Counted from the stretch's first letter, positions 33,341 through 42,832 are shown. The stretch is DNA of 64,000 bases from Novosphingobium panipatense (GCF_002149965.1 NZ_MSQB01000025.1:24901-88900), one strand, 5' to 3'. Numbers and translations: made by a program. The notes: a model not told the origin generated them from the sequence alone.

Positions 33341-34687
33341 GTGAGCCACGACACCACCGCCCCCATGCGCCCCCGCCGTTTCCTGCCCGCAGGTCCGCTG
33401 AAGGGCAGGATTCGCGTGCCGGGCGACAAGTCGATCAGCCATCGCTCGATCATGCTGGGGGCGCTGGCCGTGGGCGAAACCCGCGTGACCGGCCTGCTGG
33501 AAGGTGAGGACGTGCTCGCCACCGCCGCCGCCATGCGGGCCATGGGCGCAAGCGTGGAGCGCGTCGGTGACGGGGAATGGCGCGTAAACGGCGTGGGCGT
33601 CGGCGCCCTGCTCCAGCCCGAAGGCCCGGTGGACATGGGCAATTCCGGCACCTCGACCCGCCTCCTGATGGGCCTTGTCGCCAGCCATCCGATCAATGTC
33701 AGTTTCACGGGCGACGCCTCGCTTTCCAAGCGCCCGATGGGCCGCGTGATCGATCCCCTCTCGGAAATGGGCGCCAGCTTCGAAGCAAGCGAAGGCGGCC
33801 GCCTTCCCCTGATCGTGCGCGGCGCTTCGCCGGCCGTGCCGATCACCTATCGCCTGCCGGTCGCCTCCGCACAGGTAAAGAGCGCGATCCTGCTCGCCGG
33901 CCTCAACACGCCGGGCGAGACTACCGTGATCGAGCCGGTGCCGACCCGCGACCATTCCGAACGCATGCTCAAGGGCTTCGGCGCAGATCTCACCGTCACT
34001 GTTGAAGCCGACGGCACCCGCGTCATCACCATCAAGGGCGAAGCGGAACTGAAGCCCCAGGTCATCGACGTACCGGGCGACCCCTCCTCGGCAGCCTTCT
34101 TCATCGTTGCCGCACTGGTGACGCCGGGCAGCGAAGTCGTGATCGAGAACGTCGGCCTCAACCCCACCCGCGCCGGCCTTGTCGAAGTGCTGCGCCAGAT
34201 GGGCGGCCAGATCGAGTTCCTGAACGAACGCGAGGTCGGCGGCGAGCCGGTGGCCGACCTGCTGGTCAGGCACTCGGCGCTCAAGGGCATCGAAGTCGAT
34301 CCCGCCATCGCCCCTGCCATGATCGACGAATTTCCCGTCCTCTTCGTCGCGGCCTCACTGGCCGAGGGCGTCACCGTCAGCAGCGGGCTCGACGAGCTGC
34401 GCGTGAAGGAATCGGACCGCCTCGCCGCCATGGCCGCCGCCCTGACGCTCGCCGGCGCGCAGATCGAGGAGCGCGAGGACGGCCTTGTCATTACCGGCAC
34501 CGGCGGCACCCCGCTGCCCGGCACGGCCACCGATGCGCAAGTGACCACCCACCTCGACCACCGCATCGCCATGTCGATGGCGGTAGCCGGTCTCGTCAGC
34601 AGCGGCGGCGTGGAAGTGGACGATACCCGCCCGATCGCCACCAGCTTCCCCAATTTCGAGGACCTGCTGGCCAGCCTCGCCGGATAA
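33341..34687 (+). CDS. aroA: 3-phosphoshikimate 1-carboxyvinyltransferase (EPSP synthase), class II
   Basis: This 448-residue enzyme has VPGDKSISHRS, then the PEP-site loop GNSGTSTRL, KRPMGRV, and the late DELRVKESDRL and HLDHRIAMS motifs. It resembles the class II enzyme of Agrobacterium CP4 over its length. At the position of CP4 Ala100 it has Gly103, as in glyphosate-sensitive enzymes. It makes EPSP in the shikimate pathway. It heads a + strand set aroA, small membrane protein, cmk and rpsA. Confidence 0.97.
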   Translation: MSHDTTAPMRPRRFLPAGPLKGRIRVPGDKSISHRSIMLGALAVGETRVTGLLEGEDVLATAAAMRAMGASVERVGDGEWRVNGVGVGALLQPEGPVDMGNSGTSTRLLMGLVASHPINVSFTGDASLSKRPMGRVIDPLSEMGASFEASEGGRLPLIVRGASPAVPITYRLPVASAQVKSAILLAGLNTPGETTVIEPVPTRDHSERMLKGFGADLTVTVEADGTRVITIKGEAELKPQVIDVPGDPSSAAFFIVAALVTPGSEVVIENVGLNPTRAGLVEVLRQMGGQIEFLNEREVGGEPVADLLVRHSALKGIEVDPAIAPAMIDEFPVLFVAASLAEGVTVSSGLDELRVKESDRLAAMAAALTLAGAQIEEREDGLVITGTGGTPLPGTATDAQVTTHLDHRIAMSMAVAGLVSSGGVEVDDTRPIATSFPNFEDLLASLAG

Positions 34688-34743
34688 GGGCATTCTCGCA
34701 GTGGGCGGCTATCCTTTCAGCTGCCCACTGATGTGGAGTGCGC

Positions 34744-35037
34744 ATGATTCTCGACCTGCCGCAATGGCTCAGCAACGTCCTCGGCTTCACCGGCACGGCG
34801 CTCTGCATCGCCGCCTATGCCTACATCACATATGAGGACGATCCGAACCGCTACCTCCAGCACGGGATGAACTTCCTTGGCGCTGTGCTGCTGCTCATTT
34901 CGCTGATGGTGAACGTGAACCTGCCCTCGATCGCGATGGAAGGCCTCTGGGCGGTCGTCGCCGGATGGGGACTGGTGAAGGCCTTCATGGCCCGCCGCCG
35001 CCAGCCCGCCACGGCGGAACAGCCGACCTTGCACTGA
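34744..35037 (+). CDS. Small membrane protein, CBU_0592-like
   Basis: This 97-residue protein has three hydrophobic segments (about 10-27, 43-60 and 65-80) and conserved-looking NVLGFTGTALCIAAYAY and YLQHGMNFLGAVLLLISL, which resemble the CBU_0592 family of small membrane proteins of unknown function. GGAG lies 5 bases before the ATG at 34744. It lies between aroA and cmk and ends 26 bases before cmk. Confidence 0.7.
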   Translation: MILDLPQWLSNVLGFTGTALCIAAYAYITYEDDPNRYLQHGMNFLGAVLLLISLMVNVNLPSIAMEGLWAVVAGWGLVKAFMARRRQPATAEQPTLH

Positions 35038-35063
35038 TCGCGCCGAGCCGCCATGACCGCGCG

Positions 35064-35687
35064 ATGATTATCGCCGTAGACGGACCCACCGCTTCGGGCA
35101 AAGGCACTATCGCCAAGGCCCTCGCCCACCATTTCGGACTGCCCCACCTCGACACCGGCCTGCTCTATCGCGCGGTCGGCCGTCAGTGCTTCCTTGACGG
35201 CGGCAATCCCGACGATCCCGTCGATGCCCTTGCCGCCTGCACCTTCCCCGAAGGCCTGCTGGAGGACGCCGAACTGCGCTCCGAAGCCAGCGGCGGCCTG
35301 GCGAGCCGCGTCTCGATCCACCCGGTCGTGCGCCAGGCCCTCTTCGAACGCCAGCGCGCCTTCGCCACCCAGTCCGGCGGCGCCGTGCTCGACGGGCGCG
35401 ACATCGGCACGGTGATCGCCCCCGAAGCCGAAGCCAAGCTGTTCGTCGATGCCTCCGTAGAGGCGCGCGCGCAGCGCCGCTTCCTCGAAATGCACGCGCA
35501 GGGCCGCGACATCTCGCTGGAGGCGATCACCGCCGACCTCGCCGCGCGGGACGAGCGCGACCGGGGCCGCAAGGACGCCCCGCTGGTGGCGGCGGGCGAC
35601 GCCGTGCTGATCGACACCTCTGAACTGAAGCGCGAGGAAGCCATCGCCGCCGCCATCGCCGCCGTGGACGCCCTGCGGGTCGCCTGA
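35064..35687 (+). CDS. cmk: Cytidylate kinase
   Basis: This 207-residue enzyme begins MIIAVDGPTASGKGTIAK (P-loop GPTASGKGT), followed by HLDTGLLYRAVG, LDGRDIGTVIAPEA and the LID region RDERDRGRKDAPL. It phosphorylates CMP and dCMP. The ATG at 35064 sits at the conserved N terminus; a longer in-frame reading is the 3' part of the preceding gene. The aroA-cmk-rpsA order is conserved in many proteobacteria. Confidence 0.97.
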   Translation: MIIAVDGPTASGKGTIAKALAHHFGLPHLDTGLLYRAVGRQCFLDGGNPDDPVDALAACTFPEGLLEDAELRSEASGGLASRVSIHPVVRQALFERQRAFATQSGGAVLDGRDIGTVIAPEAEAKLFVDASVEARAQRRFLEMHAQGRDISLEAITADLAARDERDRGRKDAPLVAAGDAVLIDTSELKREEAIAAAIAAVDALRVA

Positions 35688-35929
35688 CCGGCCCGGAACG
35701 ACGACGAACGCCCCGTTCCGGCGCCAATTTCCTTGCATTTCGCCCCTCATGGGCGTAGGGGCCGCCGGTCTGGAGAACCGCAACGGTTCGACAGGCGCCG
35801 CGGACGGCATTCGGCCCCCGCGGCGGTCGGCCCTTTTGGCCCGTGCTTCGCAATGGTGCGACGTGCGGAGGAAAGACCGGCGGATTCAACCGCCTGGCCG
35901 GGAAAATCGTTACAAAGGAAAGTGCCTTA
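35688..35929 (+). other. Leader region of rpsA
   Basis: This 242-base spacer holds a small hairpin just after cmk (CGGAACG 35694-35700 with CGTTCCG 35714-35720) and, further on, a structured GC-rich stretch followed by the AAGGAA ribosome binding site at 35915-35920. Long structured rpsA leaders mediate autoregulation by S1 in gammaproteobacteria. Whether this one does is unknown. Confidence 0.45.
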
Positions 35930-37642
35930 ATGGCTTCTTCTGCCAATCCGACTCGCGACGATTTCGCGAAAATGCTCGACGACCAGCTCGGCGGCGTCGC
36001 CGACGACGGCTTTGAAGGCCGCGTGGTCAAGGGCACCATCACCGCCATCGAAAACGACAAGGCCGTCATCGACGTTGGCCTCAAGAGCGAAGGCCGCGTG
36101 CCGCTGCGCGAATTCGCGCGCGGTGAAGGCGAGCACGGCCTCAAGGTCGGTGACGAAGTCGAAGTCTACGTCGACCGCGTCGAGAACGCCGACGGTGAAG
36201 CGATGCTGTCGCGCGACCGCGCACGCCGCGAAGCCGCCTGGGACAAGCTCGAAAACGAATTCGGTGAAGGCAAGCGCGTCGAAGGCGTGATCTTCGGCCG
36301 CGTCAAGGGCGGCTTCACCGTCGACCTCGACGGCGCCGTTGCGTTCCTCCCCGGCTCGCAGGTCGACATCCGCCCCGTGCGCGACGTCACCCCGCTGATG
36401 GACGTGCCGCAGCCCTTCCAGATCCTGAAGATGGACCGTCGCCGCGGCAATATCGTCGTGTCGCGCCGTGCCGTCCTCGAAGAAACGCGCGCCGAACAGC
36501 GCAGCGAGCTGATCGACAAGCTGAGCGAAGGCCAGGTCATCGAAGGCGTCGTCAAGAACATCACCGACTACGGTGCGTTCGTTGACCTCGGCGGCATCGA
36601 CGGCCTGCTCCATGTCACCGACATGAGCTACAAGCGCGTCAACCACCCGAGCGAAGTGATCGCCATCGGCGACACCGTGAAGGTGCAGATCATCCGCATC
36701 AACCAGGACACCCAGCGCATCAGCCTCGGCATGAAGCAGCTGGAAAGCGATCCGTGGGAAGGCGCAGCCGTCAAGTACCCCGTGGGCGCCAAGCTCACCG
36801 GCACCGTCACGAACATCACCGAATACGGTGCCTTCGTGGAACTGGAAGCCGGCATCGAGGGCCTTGTCCACGTTTCGGAAATGTCCTGGACCAAGAAGAA
36901 CGTCCACCCCGGCAAGATCGTCTCGACCTCGCAGGAAGTCGAAGTGGTCGTTCTCGAAGTCGATTCGGACAAGCGCCGCATCTCGCTCGGCCTCAAGCAG
37001 GCTCAGCAGAACCCCTGGGAAGCCTTCGCCGAGAAGCACCCCGTCGGTTCGCAGGTTGAAGGCGAAGTCAAGAACGCGACCGAATTCGGTCTGTTCATCG
37101 GCCTCGACGGCGACGTGGACGGCATGGTTCACATGTCGGACATCGCCTGGGGCATCTCGGGCGAAGACGCGCTGGCTCTGCACCGCAAGGGCGAGCAGGT
37201 TTCGGCCGTGGTTCTCGACGTCGACGTCGAGAAGGAACGCATCAGCCTCGGCATGAAGCAGCTTGAGCGTGGCGCTCCGGCCGCTGGCGGCGTTGCCGCA
37301 ACCGGTGGCAGCTCGCTGCGCCGTAACGAAGTCGTCACCGTCACCGTTCTCGAAGTTCGCGACGGCGGCCTGGAAGTCCAGGCTGGCGACGATGGCGCCA
37401 CCGGCTTCATCAAGCGTTCGGACCTCGGCCGCGACCGCGACGAGCAGCGCCCCGACCGCTTCCAGGTCGGCCAGAAGCTCGACGCCATGGTCACCGGTTT
37501 CGACCGTTCCAAGAAGCCGAACTTCTCGGTCAAGGCTCGCCAGCTTCACGAAGAAAAGGAAGCTGTCGAACAGTACGGTTCGTCGGACTCGGGCGCTTCG
37601 CTCGGCGACATCCTCGGCGAAGCTCTCAAGAACCGTTCGTAA
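35930..37642 (+). CDS. rpsA: 30S ribosomal protein S1
   Basis: This 570-residue protein contains six S1/OB repeats at about 25-90, 110-175, 197-266, 283-353, 370-440 and 462-530. The central repeats carry the classic VKNITDYGAFVDLGGIDGL and VTNITEYGAFVELEAGIEG. S1 unwinds mRNA and docks it on the 30S subunit. The ATG at 35930 follows an AAGGAA site. A terminator lies 37 bases after the stop. Confidence 0.98.
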   Translation: MASSANPTRDDFAKMLDDQLGGVADDGFEGRVVKGTITAIENDKAVIDVGLKSEGRVPLREFARGEGEHGLKVGDEVEVYVDRVENADGEAMLSRDRARREAAWDKLENEFGEGKRVEGVIFGRVKGGFTVDLDGAVAFLPGSQVDIRPVRDVTPLMDVPQPFQILKMDRRRGNIVVSRRAVLEETRAEQRSELIDKLSEGQVIEGVVKNITDYGAFVDLGGIDGLLHVTDMSYKRVNHPSEVIAIGDTVKVQIIRINQDTQRISLGMKQLESDPWEGAAVKYPVGAKLTGTVTNITEYGAFVELEAGIEGLVHVSEMSWTKKNVHPGKIVSTSQEVEVVVLEVDSDKRRISLGLKQAQQNPWEAFAEKHPVGSQVEGEVKNATEFGLFIGLDGDVDGMVHMSDIAWGISGEDALALHRKGEQVSAVVLDVDVEKERISLGMKQLERGAPAAGGVAATGGSSLRRNEVVTVTVLEVRDGGLEVQAGDDGATGFIKRSDLGRDRDEQRPDRFQVGQKLDAMVTGFDRSKKPNFSVKARQLHEEKEAVEQYGSSDSGASLGDILGEALKNRS

Positions 37643-37678
37643 GAACGTTCAGAGCTTCACCGCACGGTGAACACGTAG

Positions 37679-37716
37679 AGGCCCGCCCGGAGCGATCCGG
37701 GCGGGCCTTTGCTTTT
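37679..37716 (+). terminator. Rho-independent terminator of rpsA
   Basis: AGGCCCGCCCGGA at 37679-37691 pairs perfectly with TCCGGGCGGGCCT at 37696-37708 around GCGA, followed by TTGCTTTT. Confidence 0.92.
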
Positions 37717-37788
37717 GGGGTCGTGCGAATCCAATCCCCTTCCCCTCACCACGCCGAGCGCCTAGATCCCTTCCCAAGGAGAGATCCC

Positions 37789-38559
37789 ATGCTCGAAGTC
37801 CACCAGTTCCCCTGCCTCAGCGACAACTACGGCTACCTGCTCCACGATCCGGCGAGCGGCCAGACCGCCTGCATCGACACGCCCGATGCCGACGAATATC
37901 TGCGCCAGGCCGCGCAAAAGGGCTGGCAGATCACCCAGATCTGGAACACCCACTGGCACCCCGACCACGCGGGCGGCAACGGCGCCATCAAGGCCGCCAC
38001 CGGCTGCACGGTCATTGCCCCCGAAGGCGATGCCGGGAAGATCGCAGGCGTGGACCGCACCGTCGAGCAAGGCGACGTGGCGTTGCTGGGCGACTGGAAA
38101 GCCCATGTTCTCGACGTAGGTGGCCATACCATGGGCCACTGCGCCTACCACCTTCCCGAAGCACAAATCGCCTTCGTCGGCGATTCGGTCTTCGCGCTGG
38201 GCTGCGGGCGCATGTTCGAAGGGCAGCCAGCGCAGTTCTGGGAAAGCCTCCAGCGCATCAAGGCGCTGCCGATCGATACCATGCTCTACTGCGCGCACGA
38301 GTATACGGCCGCGAATGCCAAATTCGCGCTTCATGCCGATCCCGAGAACGAAGAACTCGCCGCTTATGCCGACGATATCGCACGCGCGCGTGCAGCGGGC
38401 CTGCCGACCGTCCCGACCAAGCTCGGCCGGGAACTTCTGACCAATCCGTTTCTGCGCGCCGACGATCCGGCGATCCAGGCACGCTGGGCGCCCGAAGGCG
38501 CGCGCGGCGACGCCGTGGTGACATTCGCGGCACTGCGCGAGGCCAAGAACAGCTTCTGA
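37789..38559 (+). CDS. gloB: Hydroxyacylglutathione hydrolase (glyoxalase II)
   Basis: This 256-residue metallo-beta-lactamase-fold enzyme has the dinuclear metal motif THWHPDHAGG (H55, H57, D59, H60), then H111-containing VGGHTMGHCAYH, the bridging aspartate in AFVGDSVFALGCGR and YCAHEYT. The C-terminal helical domain binds glutathione. It hydrolyses S-lactoylglutathione. AAGGAGA lies 6 bases before the ATG at 37789. Confidence 0.95.
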   Translation: MLEVHQFPCLSDNYGYLLHDPASGQTACIDTPDADEYLRQAAQKGWQITQIWNTHWHPDHAGGNGAIKAATGCTVIAPEGDAGKIAGVDRTVEQGDVALLGDWKAHVLDVGGHTMGHCAYHLPEAQIAFVGDSVFALGCGRMFEGQPAQFWESLQRIKALPIDTMLYCAHEYTAANAKFALHADPENEELAAYADDIARARAAGLPTVPTKLGRELLTNPFLRADDPAIQARWAPEGARGDAVVTFAALREAKNSF

Positions 38560-38600
38560 AAAGCAAGGAGGCGGGTGCCGCTGGCCCCCGCCTCATTCGA

Positions 38601-39767
38601 TCATTCGTAGACGATGCGGACCTTGCCCGCCGCCTCAGCCGCGACGCGGCGTGCCGTGTCGGTGTCGTCCGCGAGTGCCAGAGCCACGCCCATGCGGCGA
38701 TAGGGGCGTGTTACAGGCTTGGCGAAGACCCTCAGGTCCACTTCCGCGCCCGGCGTCGCCAGAGCCTCTGCCTGCCCCTCATAGGCGAAGGAATCGCTGT
38801 CCCGATCGGCCAGGATCACCGCCGAGGCGCTCGCACCGTGCAGGACCACTTGCGGGATCGGCAGGCCGAGGATCGCCCGGGCATGGAGATCGAACTCGGA
38901 GAAGTTCTGCGAGATCAGCGTGACCATGCCGGTGTCGTGCGGACGCGGGGAGAGTTCGGAGAAGATCACTTCCTCGCCCTTCACGAAGAACTCCACGCCG
39001 AACAGGCCGTAGCCGCCGAGATCGTCGACCACCTTGCGCGCCATGTCCTGCGCCGCGGCAATGGCGGCGGGCGCCATCGGCGTCGGCTGCCAGGATTCCT
39101 GATAGTCGCCGCGTTCCTGCCGGTGGCCGATCGGCGGGCAGAACGACACGCCTTCGCGGCTTCGCACGGTGAGCAACGTGATCTCGTAGTCGAAAGCGAC
39201 GAATTCTTCGACGATCACCCGCTTGCGGTCCCCGCGCATGTTGGCGACGGCGTAGTCCCAGGCCTTCTCCAGATCGGCGGCATCGCGCACCGTGCTCTGG
39301 CCCTTGCCGGACGAGGACATGACCGGCTTGATGACGCAGGGCAGGCCCGTGTGCTCGGCGCCCGCCAGCACTTCATCGAGGCTTTCGGCATAGCGATAGC
39401 GCGAGGTGCGCAGGCCCAGTTCGACGGCCGCCACTTCGCGGATGGCGTCGCGGTTCATGGTCATCTGCGTGGCCCGCGCAGAGGGCACGACGCAGAAGCC
39501 TTCCGCCTCCACTTCGGCCAGCACTTCGGTGCGGATGGCCTCGACTTCGGGAACGATGAAGTCCGGCTTGTGCTTCTCAATGGCCGCGCGCAGGCGTTCG
39601 CCGTCCAGCATCGAGAAGACCTCGAAACGGTCCGCCACCTGCATCGCGGGGGCGCCCTCGTAAGCGTCGCAGGCAATGACTTCGCAGCCGAGCCGCTTGG
39701 CCGAGATCACGAATTCACGCCCCAGTTCGCCCGAACCGAGCAGCAGGATCTTCGCGGTGAATGCCAT
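38601..39767 (-). CDS. purT: Formate-dependent phosphoribosylglycinamide formyltransferase
   Basis: This 388-residue ATP-grasp enzyme begins LLLGSGELGREFVISAKRLG and includes PSARATQMTMNRD, KPVMSSSGKGQS and FSELSPRPHDTGMVTL. PurT formylates GAR with formate and ATP, an alternative to the folate-dependent PurN. AAGGAG lies 9 bases before the ATG at 39767. It is convergent with gloB, and mgtE lies upstream on the same strand. Confidence 0.96.
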   Translation of the reverse strand: MAFTAKILLLGSGELGREFVISAKRLGCEVIACDAYEGAPAMQVADRFEVFSMLDGERLRAAIEKHKPDFIVPEVEAIRTEVLAEVEAEGFCVVPSARATQMTMNRDAIREVAAVELGLRTSRYRYAESLDEVLAGAEHTGLPCVIKPVMSSSGKGQSTVRDAADLEKAWDYAVANMRGDRKRVIVEEFVAFDYEITLLTVRSREGVSFCPPIGHRQERGDYQESWQPTPMAPAAIAAAQDMARKVVDDLGGYGLFGVEFFVKGEEVIFSELSPRPHDTGMVTLISQNFSEFDLHARAILGLPIPQVVLHGASASAVILADRDSDSFAYEGQAEALATPGAEVDLRVFAKPVTRPYRRMGVALALADDTDTARRVAAEAAGKVRIVYE

Positions 39768-39798
39768 GGCGGCGCTCCTTTCGTTTGATTGCCCGGCC

Positions 39799-41157
39799 CT
39801 AGAGCAATGTCCCCGAGAGTATGGCAAGGGCGATAGTGAAATAAATGACGAGGCCGGTGACATCCACCAAGGTCGCCACGAAGGGTGCCGAGGCGCTGGC
39901 CGGATCAAAGCCCAGCTTCTGGAGCAGGAAGGGCAGCATCGAGCCCGCCAGCGATCCGAAGGTCACGATCCCCACCAGCCCCGCCGAAACGGTCGTGGCG
40001 ATCAGAACCCAGTGGCTTCCGTAGTCGTAAAAGCCCAGCGCCTGCCAGGCGGCGATACGCGCAAATCCGACCGTGCCGAGTATCGCCCCCAGCACCATGC
40101 CCGCAGGCAGTTCGCGCAGTGCCACGCGCCACCAGTCGCGCAGGCGCACCTGCCCCACGGCCAGCGCCCGGATGATCAGCGAGGTCGCCTGGCTGCCGCT
40201 GTTTCCGCCCGAACTCATGATAAGCGGGATGAACAGGGTCAGCACAACTGCGCGGGCAAGTTCGTCCTCGAAGTGCTGCATGGCACTGGCCGTCAGCATT
40301 TCGGAGAGAAACAGCACGCTCAGCCACCCTGCCCGCTTGCGGATCATCGCCAGGAAACCGGTTTCGAGGTAAGGCTTGTCGAACGCCTCCACGCCGCCGA
40401 ACTTCTGCACGCCTTCGGTATGCTCCTCGACCAGCGCGTCGAGCACATCGTCCACGGTAACGATGCCGATCGGGCACCTGTTCCGGTCCACGACCGGCAA
40501 TGCCAGCAGATCGTGGCGGCGAATCAGGTCGGCCACTTCCTTGCGATCCGTCTCCGGCGCGACAGCCACCGGGTCGCGGCCGCGTCCGAGATCGAGCGCA
40601 AGGTCATCGGGTTCGGCAGCAATCAGCCGCCGAAGCGAAATCGTCGCTTCGAGCCTGCCTTCACGGCCGACGAGGAACACCGAATAGACCGTCTCGCGGC
40701 TGCGCTCCACGGTGCGGATCAGGCGCAGAACCTCGCCCACGCTGGCATAGGAAGGCGCCGCGACGAACTCGGTCGTCATCATGCCGCCCGCACTGTCTTC
40801 CGGCCAGGCGAGCAGGCTGGAAAGCGACGTGCGCACATCAGGCGCAAGCGCCGCCAGGAAACGATCCGCCGTCTCCTCGTCCATTTCCGCCAGGACGTCG
40901 GCTGCCCGGTCTTCCGCCATTTGCGATACAAGCTGTACCGCGCGCGGGAACGGGAGCAGTTCCAGCACTTCGGGCGCGCTGGCGAATTCGGGCCGATCGA
41001 GGGCCGCCACGGCGCGCACATCCGCCATGCGACCGAGCTTTGCTGCGGCCTCCGCGGGAGGCAGCCCCTCCAGCTTCTCGACGATATCGGCAATATAGAG
41101 CCCGCGCGAGACGGGCTGGGGACCGGCGATCACGCCGGCGAGCAGGTCGTTCACCAT
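39799..41157 (-). CDS. mgtE: Magnesium transporter MgtE
   Basis: This 452-residue protein has the cytosolic N domain with its superhelix (about 15-130), two CBS domains (about 135-260, including TVYSVFLVGREGRLEA and HDLLALPVVDRN), a connecting helix and five membrane segments with SGGNSGSQATSLIIRALA and APFVATLVDVTGLVIYF. The channel closes when Mg2+ binds the cytosolic domains. The ATG at 41157 follows AAAGG. A reverse-strand hairpin at 41170-41192 (CGTCCGC/GCGGACG) lies in the leader. Confidence 0.94.
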   Translation of the reverse strand: MVNDLLAGVIAGPQPVSRGLYIADIVEKLEGLPPAEAAAKLGRMADVRAVAALDRPEFASAPEVLELLPFPRAVQLVSQMAEDRAADVLAEMDEETADRFLAALAPDVRTSLSSLLAWPEDSAGGMMTTEFVAAPSYASVGEVLRLIRTVERSRETVYSVFLVGREGRLEATISLRRLIAAEPDDLALDLGRGRDPVAVAPETDRKEVADLIRRHDLLALPVVDRNRCPIGIVTVDDVLDALVEEHTEGVQKFGGVEAFDKPYLETGFLAMIRKRAGWLSVLFLSEMLTASAMQHFEDELARAVVLTLFIPLIMSSGGNSGSQATSLIIRALAVGQVRLRDWWRVALRELPAGMVLGAILGTVGFARIAAWQALGFYDYGSHWVLIATTVSAGLVGIVTFGSLAGSMLPFLLQKLGFDPASASAPFVATLVDVTGLVIYFTIALAILSGTLL

Positions 41158-41364
41158 CTTCAAACCTTTCGTCCGCACGACCCGGGCGGACGATGGCCAG
41201 CGAGAACTAGCCAGCGCCCTTGGGGCGTGCGGTCCTACTGGAACTGTCGCTTGACATGTCCTCGCTTCCTGAAACACCGCAGCAACAAAGGCTGCGCGGC
41301 CGCCCTGTGATCCCGAACGCGGCCAAGGTCAACACCCGATTGCAGTTGCCCCTTTCCGGCACAC

Positions 41365-41393
41365 AAAAAAGCCCCCGTGCAGCGCACGGAGGC
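41365..41393 (-). terminator. Terminator of the F0 ATP synthase operon
   Basis: GCCCCCGTGC at 41371-41380 pairs with GCACGGAGGC at 41384-41393 with one mismatch. On the reverse strand it is followed by TTTTTTGTG. It lies 29 bases after the b-subunit stop. Confidence 0.8.
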
Positions 41394-41422
41394 CTCTTTG
41401 CTTTGCGGCAGATCCGAAAGGA

Positions 41423-42022
41423 TCAGATACCGGCGATGGCCTGATCGACCAGTGCCTTGTCGGCATCGGCCGAGTGGTTGGCCTTGATCAGCCCGCTGGC
41501 GGCGGCGGCAGCGGCCGCAGCAGCCTGCTGGCGCAGTTCGGTCACGGCAGCGCGTTCGACGGCGCCGATCTTATCCTGTGCCATCTTCTCGCGGCGGGCG
41601 ATGACGTCGGTCGTGTCGGCCTGAGCCTTGGCGACGATCGTCTCCGCTTCGTGGCGAGCATGCTCGAGCAGAGCAGCGGCGTCCTTTTCGGCGCCGGCGA
41701 TCTTGTCGGCATATTCCTTGCGCAGGGCTTCCGCCTCGGCGCGCAGGACTTTCGCCTCTTCGAGCTGGGCCTTGATCTCGGCGATCTTGCTGTCGAGACC
41801 GCCGGAGATCATCTTCGGCAGGCCCTTCCAGACCATGATCGCGATGAGCACCAGCATCGAGGCGCTGACGACCGCAACCGGCGGGGCGACGCCCAGCAGC
41901 AGCGGCTCGGCGTGATGCTCGACCGAGGCGTGTTCCTGCGTTCCAGCCATCTCGGCAGCCTCGTGGGACGTGCCCTCGGATACGGCGGCGTCGGCAGCGG
42001 TCAGCTCAGTGTTCTCAGCCAT
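41423..42022 (-). CDS. atpF: ATP synthase F0 subunit b
   Basis: This 199-residue protein has a polar N-terminal extension of about 45 residues, one membrane helix (about 47-65, VAVVSASMLVLIAIMVW), and a long Ala/Glu/Lys helical stalk that binds the F1 delta subunit. It overlaps the upstream b' gene by 8 bases. The two diverged b-type genes together form the heterodimeric peripheral stalk, as in other alphaproteobacteria. Confidence 0.92.
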   Translation of the reverse strand: MAENTELTAADAAVSEGTSHEAAEMAGTQEHASVEHHAEPLLLGVAPPVAVVSASMLVLIAIMVWKGLPKMISGGLDSKIAEIKAQLEEAKVLRAEAEALRKEYADKIAGAEKDAAALLEHARHEAETIVAKAQADTTDVIARREKMAQDKIGAVERAAVTELRQQAAAAAAAAASGLIKANHSADADKALVDQAIAGI

Positions 42023-42509
42023 GGACCAGGTTCTCCTTCACGGCGGAACGAACCGCGCCGTCGTCGAGGGTCAGGCCGGCAATGCGGCTGACGATCTCGC
42101 GCGTGGCATCGGCGGCGACGTCCTCGATCTCGGCGGCGGCCGAACGGCGCGCCTGCGAGATGCGGGTTTCGGCTTCCGCGAGCGTGGCGTCGATCGCAAC
42201 TTGGGCGGTCGCGAGACGCTCGGTCGTGACGGCAGCGGCCTGGGCGCGGGCTTCCGCGATCAGGGCCTGCGCCTCGGCGCGGTTGGCGTTCTCACGCGTG
42301 CGCCAGGCTTCCTCTTCCGCATCGGCCTGGGCGCGGGCGCGCTCGGCAGCGGCGAGGTCGTCGGCAATCTGCTTGTCGCGCTGCGCAACTGTATCCATGA
42401 CCTTCGGCACCATGCCCCGTCCGACGACGAAGAAGGTGAAGCCGAAAAAGATCAGCATCCAGAAGATCTGGCTGGAATAAGTCGCGGCTAGCTGTGCGAT
42501 CTGAGGCAT
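42015..42509 (-). CDS. atpX: ATP synthase F0 subunit b'
   Basis: This 164-residue protein starts with a short leader, then a membrane helix (IFWMLIFFGFTFFVVGRGMVP, about 15-35), then a charged helical stalk. The TFFVVGRGMVPKV element is typical of the b' form next to atpE in alphaproteobacteria. It lies 98 bases downstream of atpE. Without phylogeny, which of the two b-type genes is b and which b' rests on gene order. Confidence 0.9.
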   Translation of the reverse strand: MPQIAQLAATYSSQIFWMLIFFGFTFFVVGRGMVPKVMDTVAQRDKQIADDLAAAERARAQADAEEEAWRTRENANRAEAQALIAEARAQAAAVTTERLATAQVAIDATLAEAETRISQARRSAAAEIEDVAADATREIVSRIAGLTLDDGAVRSAVKENLVHG

Positions 42510-42607
42510 GGGTCAGCCCTGTCTCGAAGTGGCCGGTAGAATTCTTGCGTCCTCTCCGGCCGCCCAACCAAAGGGTTCGGGCAGCCGGAGGGGATCAGTG
42601 CGCGCGA

Positions 42608-42832
42608 TCAGGCGAAGATCAGCAGCGCGGCAACGACGAACGACAGCAGGCCGAGAAGTTCGGCGCCGGCGAAGCCGATGAAGAGGCGGCCCTGCTGGGC
42701 GTCAGCGGCGCCCGGGTTGCGCAGCGCGCCTTCGAGGAACTTGGCGAAAACGCTACCCACGCCGATCGAGGCGAGGCCGCAACCGATAGCAGCGAGACCG
42801 GCACCAAGCAGCTTTGCAGCTTCTGCGTCCAT
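42608..42832 (-). CDS. atpE: ATP synthase F0 subunit c
   Basis: This 74-residue hairpin of two membrane helices contains the Gly-rich first helix (LGAGLAAIGCGLASIGVG), the polar loop RNPGAADAQQ and the second helix with the ion-binding carboxylate E58 in FAGAELLGLLSF. No sodium-type ligand set is evident, so proton coupling is expected. Confidence 0.97.
   Translation of the reverse strand: MDAEAAKLLGAGLAAIGCGLASIGVGSVFAKFLEGALRNPGAADAQQGRLFIGFAGAELLGLLSFVVAALLIFA

Noticed and set aside
39676..41310. 544-codon + strand open frame opposite mgtE
   Set aside because: The composition is typical of antisense shadows, there is no recognisable motif, and the MgtE reading has full domain support.
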